Source: Caldimonas sp. (GTDB lineage Bacteria > Pseudomonadota > Gammaproteobacteria > Burkholderiales > Burkholderiaceae_C). From it: DNA of 6,733 nucleotides. This document shows, piece after piece, positions 1 to 5,523 of the stretch. The position numbers were made by a program, and so were the translations under genes. The stretch covers positions 1-6,733 of the forward strand of contig JASLGD010000088.1 of assembly GCA_030150305.1 (NCBI GenBank). The letters run 5' to 3'. The notes under the pieces were generated by a model. It saw nothing but the letters and a program-made list of their open reading frames with translations, searched no databases and had not been told where the DNA came from. How positions within the stretch are numbered: the first letter of the stretch is position 1; each line of letters begins with the position of its first letter.

Positions 1-71
1 CTCGAGCCGCACCCGCCTGCCGAGCGCTGCAGCGACCGCGAGCGCGGCGGCGCTCTTGCCCGTCGCCGTCG
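1..71. repeat. 71-base exact direct repeat, copy A (window edge)
   Basis: Bases 1-71 are identical to 857-927, and the match ends at 72 versus 928. The copy starts exactly at the window edge, so its left limit is unknown. The second copy encodes the region just after the MiaA P-loop. Here the same bases are read in a different frame, because the offset of 856 is not a multiple of three. This is either an assembly or chimera artefact at a contig end, or the junction of a tandem duplication. Confidence 0.9.
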
Positions 72-976
72 TCGGCCGCGACGACGACGCGCGTCGGCAG
101 CGCGCGCAGCCACGTCAGCTGGCGCTTCGCGAGCTGCCGCGTCGCGGCAGTCGCGCGTGCCGCGAGCGCCGTGGCGTCGATCGCGCCGCCGTTCGCCGCG
201 TCGAGCGCCTGCCACGCCTGGCGGTAGCCGACCGCGCGCATCGACGGCAGCGTCGGGTCGAGGTCGCCGCGCGCGCGCAGGGCGCGAACCTCGGCGACGA
301 AGCCGGCGTCGAGCATCGCCGCGAAGCGTGCGTCGATGCGCGCGTGCAGCCACGCGCGTTCGCGCGGCTCGAGCGAGACGAGCGGCGGCGTGCGTCCCGA
401 CGGCCGCGTGTGCCACGCCGACAGCGGCCGGCCGCTGAGGCGATGCACCTCGAGCGCACGCTGGATGCGCTGGCTGTCGTTCGGCGCGATCCGTGCCGCG
501 CTCGGCGGATCGACGGCGGCGAGCTCGCGGTGCAGGGCGGGCCAGCCGGCGCGCGCGGCGCGCGCGTCGAGCTCGGCGCGGAGCTCGGGGTCGGCCTCGG
601 GGAGCGCGTCGAGGCCGTCGAACAGCGCCTTGAAGTAGAGCATCGTGCCGCCGACGAGGAGCGGAACCGCGCCGCGGGCACGGATCGCGGCGATCGCCGC
701 GCGCGCGTCGACGACGAAGCGCGCCGCCGAGTAACGCTCGCTCGGATCGACGATGTCGATCAGATGGTGCGGCACCGCAGCGCGCTCGCTCGCGCCGGGC
801 TTCGCGGTGCCGACGTCGAGGCCGCGGTAGACGAGCGCGGAATCGACGCTGACGATCTCGAGCCGCACCCGCCTGCCGAGCGCTGCAGCGACCGCGAGCG
901 CGGCGGCGCTCTTGCCCGTCGCCGTCGGACCGGCGATGCAGAGCGGCTCGACGTCGCCCGGAGTCGGGTGGGGCAT
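1..976 (-). CDS. miaA: tRNA dimethylallyltransferase MiaA (3' end cut off or altered)
   Basis: MiaA transfers a dimethylallyl group to N6 of A37 in tRNAs reading codons that begin with U, in the cytoplasm. The translation shows the family's motifs in order: P-loop GPTATGKS (residues 16-23), DSALVYRGLDVGTAKP (45-60), HHLIDIVDPSERYSAARF (70-87), VGGTMLYFKAL (108-118), NDSQRIQRALEV (166-177), MRAVGYRQ (246-253) and the C-terminal TRQLAKRQLTWLR (279-291). The ATG at 976 puts the P-loop at the normal distance from the N-terminus. There is no Shine-Dalgarno sequence, but a -10-like hexamer lies six bases upstream. The frame stays open to the window edge. From about residue 302 the DNA is an exact copy of bases 857-927 read in another frame, so the last codons are probably not native. 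MiaA is usually about 310-320 residues, so nearly all of the enzyme is present. The gene is separated from mutL by two other genes. Confidence 0.95.
   Translation of the reverse strand, partial: MPHPTPGDVEPLCIAGPTATGKSAAALAVAAALGRRVRLEIVSVDSALVYRGLDVGTAKPGASERAAVPHHLIDIVDPSERYSAARFVVDARAAIAAIRARGAVPLLVGGTMLYFKALFDGLDALPEADPELRAELDARAARAGWPALHRELAAVDPPSAARIAPNDSQRIQRALEVHRLSGRPLSAWHTRPSGRTPPLVSLEPRERAWLHARIDARFAAMLDAGFVAEVRALRARGDLDPTLPSMRAVGYRQAWQALDAANGGAIDATALAARATAATRQLAKRQLTWLRALPTRVVVAADDGDGQERRRARGRCSARQAGAAR
857..927. repeat. 71-base exact direct repeat, copy B (inside miaA)
   Basis: This is the native-looking copy. It lies within the miaA coding region and encodes roughly residues 17-40, including the Thr-Gly-Lys-Ser part of the P-loop. 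It matches bases 1-71 without a mismatch. Confidence 0.9.
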
Positions 977-991
977 GCGGCGAGGGTAGCA
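977..991 (-). promoter_or_regulatory. Putative leaderless promoter of miaA (extended -10)
   Basis: On the minus strand the sequence reads TGC-TACCCT-CGCCGC-ATG. The hexamer at 988-983 matches the sigma-70 -10 consensus at its three most conserved positions (T1, A2, T6), and a TGN extension at 991-989 could compensate for the weak remainder. The hexamer ends six bases before the ATG, which would put +1 on the start codon A at 976. No -35 box and no Shine-Dalgarno sequence are visible. The call rests on the same geometry recurring at three other genes in the window. Confidence 0.5.
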
Positions 992-1018
992 GCCCGCGCG
1001 CCCGCCGGCCGCCGCGCG

Positions 1019-1034
1019 GTAGGAGCTCGCCTAC
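1019..1034. repeat. Small palindromic hairpin, REP-like
   Basis: GTAGGAGCTCGCCTAC forms a 5-bp stem (1019-1023 with 1030-1034) around a 6-base loop. It lies in the 172-base gap between the divergent starts of miaA and the DUF3096 gene, so it is not placed as a terminator for either. The GTAGGAGC core resembles the start of some proteobacterial REP elements. It could be a REP remnant or chance. Apart from this, the miaA promoter and the DUF3096 ribosome site, I see nothing else in the gap. Confidence 0.3.
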
Positions 1035-1138
1035 GTCGCGCCGTCGCAGCGGCCCACGGCCGCGGCGATCCGCTTCCGATGGCGCCGCGTGCGCACGCCG
1101 ATGCAGACTGCCGGCTTCCGTCGCTCGGTCGACGCGTC

Positions 1139-1143
1139 AGGAA
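1139..1143 (+). promoter_or_regulatory. Shine-Dalgarno site of the DUF3096 gene
   Basis: AGGAA lies five bases before the ATG at 1149. It decides the start against both the upstream ATG at 1089 and the internal ATG at 1155. It also contrasts with four neighbouring genes that have no such site. Confidence 0.7.
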
Positions 1144-1148
1144 CCGTC

Positions 1149-1301
1149 ATGCAGATGACTCTCGCCATCGGTCCGCTGATCGCCCTCATCGCCGGCATCC
1201 TGATCCTGATCGTGCCGCGACTGCTGAACTTCATCGTCGCAATCTACCTGATCATCATCGGCCTGCTCGGGCTGTTCGGCGGCCACCTCAACATCCACTA
1301 G
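1149..1301 (+). CDS. DUF3096 family small membrane protein
   Basis: This 50-residue protein is almost entirely hydrophobic. It has two predicted membrane helices (about residues 5-22 and 27-44) joined by a PRLLNFIVAIYL segment, and a short GGHLNIH tail. The IALIAGILILIVPRLLNFIVAIYLI pattern is typical of the DUF3096 family, whose function is unknown, and the length fits. The ATG at 1149 is preferred because AGGAA at 1139-1143 lies five bases upstream. A second ATG two codons later would be eleven bases away. The frame stays open upstream to an ATG at 1089, but that extension adds a non-hydrophobic, unconserved-looking N-terminus. The gene is transcribed away from miaA and converges on the pseudouridine synthase gene, with only 17 bases between the stop codons. 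Confidence 0.85.
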   Translation: MQMTLAIGPLIALIAGILILIVPRLLNFIVAIYLIIIGLLGLFGGHLNIH

Positions 1302-1322
1302 GGCGTGTTTGACAGGCCCTAG
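1298..1322. terminator. Bidirectional hairpin shared by two convergent stop codons
   Basis: CTAGGGC (1298-1304) and GCCCTAG (1316-1322) form a perfect 7-bp stem with an 11-base loop. The TAG stop of the DUF3096 gene (1299-1301) lies in one arm. The TAG stop of the pseudouridine synthase gene (1321-1319) lies in the other. A symmetric hairpin between convergent genes suits a bidirectional terminator. There is no T-rich run after either arm, so it is not a canonical intrinsic terminator. It could act with Rho, block transcript ends from exonucleases, or be a dispersed palindrome. Confidence 0.45.
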
Positions 1323-2197
1323 CGTCGCTCGGCGGCGCTGTCGGGCGCGAAGCGCTCGTCGCTGCGCAGATACCGCCACTGTCCTGCAGGCAGCGCGCCG
1401 AGCACGACGGCGCCGATCCGCACGCGCTTGAGACCGAGCACGTCGAGGCCGACGGCGTCGCACATGCGGCGGATCTGGCGCTTCCTGCCTTCGTTCAGCA
1501 CGAAGCGGAGCTGCTCCGCATTGATGCGCTCGACGCGTGCGGGCCGGAGCGCGCGGCCGTCGAGCGCGAGTCCGTGCCGCAGCAAGTCGAGGGCGCGCTC
1601 GGCGAGCGGCGCGCCGTCGCGCGTCGCGACGCGGACGAGGTACTCCTTCTCGATCGCGCTCTCCTCGCCGATCAGCTCGCGCGCGATGCGGCCGTCCTGC
1701 GTGAGCACGAGCAGCCCGGTCGAGTCGATGTCGAGCCTGCCGGCGGGAACGAGGCTCCTCAGGTGCTGCGCCTGGAAGCGCATTCCCGAGCGATCGTCGC
1801 GCCACTGGCGATCGGGCGTGACGAGGACGCGCGCCGGGCGGTGGCCGTCTTCGGCCTGGCCGCTGACGTAGCCGACCGGCTTGTGGACGAGCACGGTGAC
1901 GAGGTCGGCCTGCGCCTTGCGCGCGCGCGGGTCGAGCGTGATGCGCGCCGACGGCGCGACGCGCGAGCCGAGCTCGGCGACGACGCGACCGTCGACGCGC
2001 ACCCAGCCGCGCGCGATCCACTCGTCGGCCTCGCGCCGCGACGCGAGCCCGAGCTCGGCCATGCGCTTCGAGAGGCGCACACCCGCATCGGCGAGTGGCG
2101 CAGACACGTTCGGAGAGGGTGCCGGCGCGGACGGCGCCGGTGCGGCTGCGCGCTTCGAGAACGCGCGCGCCGGTGGCGCCGCGCTCGGGCGCTTCAT
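1319..2197 (-). CDS. 23S rRNA pseudouridine synthase, RsuA/RluB/RluE/RluF family, closest to RluF
   Basis: The enzyme would isomerise a specific uridine to pseudouridine in ribosomal RNA, probably 23S. The 292-residue protein has an Ala/Pro-rich N-terminal tail (1-36), then an S4 RNA-binding domain (about 40-88, VRLSKRMAELGLASRREADEW). The synthase domain follows, starting at LVHKPVGYVSG. It contains the catalytic motif PAGRLDIDSTGLLVLTQDG, with Asp156 as the predicted nucleophile, then EKEYLVRV, NEGRKRQIRRMC (235-246) and GQWRYL (272-277). RQIRRMC and the Gly-x-Trp-Arg ending favour RluF over RsuA, but the exact target uridine cannot be read from sequence. The ATG at 2197 overlaps the mutL stop by four bases (ATGA). 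The enzyme is therefore probably made by translational coupling from the mutL transcript, since no ribosome site is visible. Confidence 0.9.
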   Translation of the reverse strand: MKRPSAAPPARAFSKRAAAPAPSAPAPSPNVSAPLADAGVRLSKRMAELGLASRREADEWIARGWVRVDGRVVAELGSRVAPSARITLDPRARKAQADLVTVLVHKPVGYVSGQAEDGHRPARVLVTPDRQWRDDRSGMRFQAQHLRSLVPAGRLDIDSTGLLVLTQDGRIARELIGEESAIEKEYLVRVATRDGAPLAERALDLLRHGLALDGRALRPARVERINAEQLRFVLNEGRKRQIRRMCDAVGLDVLGLKRVRIGAVVLGALPAGQWRYLRSDERFAPDSAAERR

Positions 2198-4008
2198 CGA
2201 CCGCGCCAGAACAGGCGGTCGAGCTCGGCGTGCGTCACCTGGCGCCACGTCGGCCGGCCGTGGTTGCACTGGTCGGCGCGTTCCGTGCGCTCCATGTCGC
2301 GCAGCAGCGCGTTCATCTCCGGCAACGTCAGCGCGCGGTTGGCACGGACGGCGCCGTGGCACGCCATCGTCGCGAGCAGCTCGTCGCGCGCGCGCACGAG
2401 CGCCTCGCTCGCGCCGACGTCGGCGAGCTCGGCGAGCACCGAGCGCGCGAGCTCGACGACGTCGCCGCCCGCGAGCGCTGCCGGCACGGCGCGCAGCGCG
2501 AGCGTGCCGCTGCCGATCGGCGCGACGTCGATGCCGAGCGCGGCGAGCGTCGCGGCGTGCGCCTCGGCGGTCGCGATCTCGCTCGCGCTGGCGGGAAACG
2601 TCGTCGGGATGAGGAAGGCCTGCTGTGCCGGTGCGCCGGCCGCGACGGCGGCCTTGAGCCGCTCGTAGACGATGCGTTCGTGCGCCGCGTGCATGTCGAC
2701 GATGACGAGCCCGTTCGCGTTCTCGGCGAGGATGAACGCGCCCGAGAGCTGCGCGAGCGCGCGGCCGAGCGGCCAATCGTTCGCGTCGTCCTCCTCGCGC
2801 GATGCGCTCGCCGCTGCCGCGAAGGTCGCTGGCGGGACCGGACGCGCGTCGACGCGCCACGGCGATGGCGGCTCGGCGACGCCGAGCGTCCATGCGCGTT
2901 CGTCGCGGTCCGACAGGTGCAGCGGGCGCTGCGTCGTCGCAGCGGGCGGCGGTGCGGCACGCGGCGCAGCGTCGTCGAACGCGCTCGCCGCGGCGCGCTC
3001 CGCGGGCGCCGCCGCGAGCGCCGCGGCGACGGCCTTGCGCACCGCCTCGTGCACTTCGCGCGCGTCGCGAAAGCGCACCTCGACCTTCGCCGGATGCACG
3101 TTGACGTCGACGCGCTCGGGCGCGACCGCGATGAAGAGCAGATACGCCGGTTGGCGGCCGCCGTGCAGCACGTCGTCGTACGCGGCGCGCACCGCGTGCG
3201 CGATCAGCTTGTCGCGGACGTGGCGGCCGTTGACGTAGACGTACTGCAGGTCGGCGCGCGCGCGCGCCGACTCGGGCGTCCCCGCCCGGCCGACGATCGA
3301 CAGGCCGCCGAGGTCGACGCCGACGGCGCGGCTGTGCGCGGCGAACTCGGCGCCGAGCAGCTCGACGGCACGATCGCCTCCCGGCGCGCGCGCCCAGCGC
3401 GCGACGGGCTTGCCGTCGTGCCAGATCGCGAACGCGAGGTCGGGGCGCGCGAGCGCGTGCCGTCGCACCGCTTCGACGCAGTGCGCGAGCTCGGTCGCCT
3501 CGCTCTTCAGGAACTTGCGTCGCGCCGGCGTGCTGAAGAAGAGCTCGCGGACGTCGACCGTCGTGCCGACCGCGCGCGCCGCGGCGCGCAGCTCGCCGCT
3601 CGCGGCATCGATCGTCGTCGCGTGCGCCGCGTCGGCGGTGCGGCTCGTCAACGCGACGGCAGCGACCGCAGCGATCGCAGCCAGCGCCTCGCCGCGAAAG
3701 CCCATCGTCGCGACGCCTTCGAGCTCGGCGAGCGTCGCGATCTTGCTCGTCGCGTGGCGGCGCAGCGCGGCGGCGAGCTCGTCGGCGGCGATGCCGTGGC
3801 CGTCGTCCTCGACCGCGATCTGGCGAATGCCGCCGCCGGCGAGGCGGACCGCGATGCTCGTCGCGCCGGCGTCGATCGCGTTGTCGAGCAGCTCGCGGAC
3901 GACCGACGCCGGCCGCTCGACGACCTCGCCGGCGGCGATCTGGCTGACGAGCTCGCTCGGCAGCTCGCGGATCGGGCGCCGCACGGCGCGCTCGAGGACG
4001 GCGTTCAT
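2194..4008 (-). CDS. mutL: DNA mismatch repair protein MutL, endonuclease type
   Basis: MutL links mismatch recognition by MutS to strand incision. The 604-residue protein has an N-terminal GHKL ATPase. The motifs seen are IAAGEVVERPASVVRELLDNAIDAGA (predicted general base Glu39, Mg-binding Asn43), DDGHGI (68-73), ATSKI (86-90) and GFRGEAL (103-109). An Ala/Pro-rich linker spans about 345-420. The C-terminal dimerisation domain contains DMHAAHERIVYE (438-449), a version of the DQHAxxExxxxE nuclease motif with Met for Gln. Cys550 (ACHGAVRA) and Cys581 (CNHGRP) match the further metal-binding elements. MutL with these motifs nicks DNA itself, as in bacteria without MutH. The ATG at 4008 is chosen because the conserved N-terminus begins just after it. 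The frame stays open 31 codons further, but that stretch looks unlike MutL and precedes a good -10 element. The stop overlaps the start of the downstream pseudouridine synthase gene. Confidence 0.97.
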   Translation of the reverse strand: MNAVLERAVRRPIRELPSELVSQIAAGEVVERPASVVRELLDNAIDAGATSIAVRLAGGGIRQIAVEDDGHGIAADELAAALRRHATSKIATLAELEGVATMGFRGEALAAIAAVAAVALTSRTADAAHATTIDAASGELRAAARAVGTTVDVRELFFSTPARRKFLKSEATELAHCVEAVRRHALARPDLAFAIWHDGKPVARWARAPGGDRAVELLGAEFAAHSRAVGVDLGGLSIVGRAGTPESARARADLQYVYVNGRHVRDKLIAHAVRAAYDDVLHGGRQPAYLLFIAVAPERVDVNVHPAKVEVRFRDAREVHEAVRKAVAAALAAAPAERAAASAFDDAAPRAAPPPAATTQRPLHLSDRDERAWTLGVAEPPSPWRVDARPVPPATFAAAASASREEDDANDWPLGRALAQLSGAFILAENANGLVIVDMHAAHERIVYERLKAAVAAGAPAQQAFLIPTTFPASASEIATAEAHAATLAALGIDVAPIGSGTLALRAVPAALAGGDVVELARSVLAELADVGASEALVRARDELLATMACHGAVRANRALTLPEMNALLRDMERTERADQCNHGRPTWRQVTHAELDRLFWRGR

Positions 4009-4020
4009 CGCCGCATTGTA
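4009..4020 (-). promoter_or_regulatory. Putative leaderless promoter of mutL (-10 TACAAT)
   Basis: On the minus strand the sequence reads TACAAT-GCGGCG-ATG. The hexamer at 4020-4015 matches the sigma-70 -10 consensus at five of six positions. Its last T would be position -7, placing +1 on the A of the mutL ATG at 4008. No Shine-Dalgarno sequence precedes the ATG, and no recognisable -35 box lies 16-18 bases further up. The 145-base region to the divergent HD-GYP gene holds no other clear site. Confidence 0.55.
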
Positions 4021-4138
4021 GGAACCGCACCGTTGCGCGCCCGCTGCGCACGCGCTGCACCGAGGTCGGCGCAGTCGCCGTTCATGACGCAGAGTTGGCA
4101 TTGCGCCGGCGTCGCGCCCGCCGCGCGCCGCGGGTGCG

Positions 4139-4153
4139 TGTTACGTTCGCCGG
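4139..4153 (+). promoter_or_regulatory. Putative leaderless promoter of the HD-GYP gene (extended -10)
   Basis: The sequence reads TGT-TACGTT-CGCCGG-ATG. The hexamer at 4142-4147 keeps T1, A2 and T6 of the -10 consensus and has a TGN extension at 4139-4141. It ends six bases before the ATG at 4154, so +1 would be the start codon A. Neither a -35 box nor a Shine-Dalgarno sequence is evident. It has the same geometry as the miaA, mutL and dedA upstream regions. Confidence 0.5.
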
Positions 4154-5485
4154 ATGGCCGAGAGTGCGATCCAGAGCGAGGCGGCGAGCGTGGGGAGCGA
4201 GCCGCCGGCCGCGTTCGTCGACGCCGTCGCCGAGCTCGGCGCGCGCCGCACGGTGCGCACGTCGCAGGCGATCTACAACGCGCAAGGCCTGAAGCTGCTC
4301 GAAGGCGGCGTCGCGATCGACCGGACGCTCTACGACAAGCTGTTCTCGCATCGCCTGTCGCTGCCGCTCGACGAGTGCATCGACCCCGGCCCCGGGACCG
4401 ACGGCGAGTCGCTCGCCGGCAGCGCGCGCGCCGCGACGTTGCGGCATCCGTGCTTCGCGCGCGTCGCTCCGGCCGGCGACGCCGGCCGCGTGCTGCTCGA
4501 CGCGATCGCGCAGGTCCGCCTGCCCAAGCCCGTCGCGCTGCACCTGACGCTGGCGCGCGAGACGCGACGCGCGCTGTTCGACCACAGCATTTTGATGGCG
4601 CTGCTTGCCGCGCACCTCGTCCGCGAAAGCGGCGGGTCGGCGGCCGAGCTGCGCGACGCCGCGACGGCCGGGCTGCTGCACGACCTCGGCATGCTGCACA
4701 TCGCGCCCGAGCTGCTCGCTTCCGAAGAGCGGCTGAGCGGCGACGAGCTGAAGCCGGTGTGGGCGCACCCGCTGACGTCGTCGATGCTCGTCGACCGCTT
4801 CGCCGAGTATCCGAAGGACGTCGTGCGCGCGATCGTCGAGCACCACGAGCGGCTCGACGGCTCGGGCTATCCGCGCGGCCTCGCCGGCGACGCGATCGGC
4901 GCGCTCGGCCGCGTCCTCGGCATCGCCGAGGTCGTGACCGCGATGTTCGACGGCGAGCGGCGCTTTCCCGAGCAGCGCGTCTCGCTCCTGCTGCGCATCA
5001 ACCCGCGCCGCTACGACGCGGCGCACGTCGCCGCGATCCATCGCCTGCTCGCGACCGCGCCGGCGCCGGTCGACGACGACGCGATCGACGCCGACGCGCT
5101 CGTCGCCCGCCTGCAGCAGCTCACCGACGTGCTCGCGCAGTGGCGCGCCGCGAGCGCGGCGATCGGCACTGGCGTGCCGCAGGCGCAGGCCGCGCTGGTG
5201 CGCGCCGTCGACGCGCAGAATGCGACGCTGCAGCGCATGCTCTACGACGCCGGCGTCACGCGCGAGCAGCTGGCGGCGATCGCGGGCGAGGTCGGCGGCG
5301 ACGCGGGTTTGCGGATCGAGCTCTGGGCGATCGCCGAAGAGCTGCTGTGGCAGCTGCACGCCGCCGCCAACCAGCTCAAGCGCCGCTGGCCGGCGAGCAC
5401 CAGCGGCGTCGCCCATCCTGCGGAGCTCGTCGACTGGTTCGCATCGGTTGCGCGGCTCGACGACGACGCCCAAGCCCCGGCGTAG
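4154..5485 (+). CDS. HD-GYP-like domain protein, probable cyclic-di-GMP phosphodiesterase (divergent)
   Basis: HD-GYP proteins hydrolyse cyclic di-GMP with a bi- or trinuclear metal centre. In this 443-residue soluble protein, residues 1-130 form an N-terminal region of unknown type, including AQGLKLLEGGVAIDRTLYDKL-like sequence often seen before HD-GYP domains. The HD domain follows: His144 (FDHSILMALLAAHL), His176-Asp177 (GLLHDLGM), His205 (AHPLTSS), and the hallmark HHERLDGSGYP at 230-240. Two family positions differ. The usual Lys after HD-x-G is Met180, and the usual Asp of the VAD segment is Glu259 (IAEVVTAMF). The following RPYR-type segment is absent. Residues 300-443 form an extra Ala-rich, probably helical domain that I do not recognise. 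No membrane segment is seen. Catalysis is plausible but not assured, and a sensor or effector role is the alternative. The start at 4154 is set by the upstream -10 element; there is no ribosome site. Confidence 0.85.
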   Translation: MAESAIQSEAASVGSEPPAAFVDAVAELGARRTVRTSQAIYNAQGLKLLEGGVAIDRTLYDKLFSHRLSLPLDECIDPGPGTDGESLAGSARAATLRHPCFARVAPAGDAGRVLLDAIAQVRLPKPVALHLTLARETRRALFDHSILMALLAAHLVRESGGSAAELRDAATAGLLHDLGMLHIAPELLASEERLSGDELKPVWAHPLTSSMLVDRFAEYPKDVVRAIVEHHERLDGSGYPRGLAGDAIGALGRVLGIAEVVTAMFDGERRFPEQRVSLLLRINPRRYDAAHVAAIHRLLATAPAPVDDDAIDADALVARLQQLTDVLAQWRAASAAIGTGVPQAQAALVRAVDAQNATLQRMLYDAGVTREQLAAIAGEVGGDAGLRIELWAIAEELLWQLHAAANQLKRRWPASTSGVAHPAELVDWFASVARLDDDAQAPA

Positions 5486-5511
5486 CGAAGGGTCGTCCGC
5501 AAGGCGGCGTC

Positions 5512-5523
5512 GATAATCGGCGC
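5512..5523 (+). promoter_or_regulatory. Putative leaderless promoter of the dedA-family gene (-10 GATAAT)
   Basis: The sequence reads GATAAT-CGGCGC-ATG. The hexamer at 5512-5517 matches the -10 consensus at five of six positions and ends six bases before the ATG at 5524. It sits in the 38-base gap after the HD-GYP gene, so dedA may have its own start in addition to read-through. There is no Shine-Dalgarno sequence and no clear -35 box. Confidence 0.5.

Noticed and set aside
56..1312. Long plus-strand open frame opposite miaA
   Set aside because: It is antisense to a complete set of MiaA motifs. Its translation is Arg/Ala-rich with no domain signal, typical of shadow frames in GC-rich DNA.
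1319..4060. Reading the pseudouridine synthase as a 913-residue protein fused to an upstream Arg-rich part
   Set aside because: The upstream part is the mutL gene in another frame. The S4 domain and the ATGA overlap fix the true start at 2197.
4005..4085. 26-codon minus-strand frame (MNGDCADLG...) ending in ATGA over the mutL start
   Set aside because: It would be a coupled leader peptide with an upstream Cys-rich extension. It has no ribosome site and no proper start for the Cys part, and the mutL -10 element lies inside it. Without conservation data I do not call it.
4009..4153. A paired -35/-10 promoter between mutL and the HD-GYP gene using TTGGCA at 4095-4100
   Set aside because: The bases 16-18 downstream of TTGGCA contain no -10-like hexamer. 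The only good -10 elements are those adjacent to the ATGs.
4082..5473. Minus-strand open frame of 463 codons opposite the HD-GYP gene
   Set aside because: It is a mirror of a gene with clear HD-GYP motifs. There is no ribosome site and no recognisable domain.
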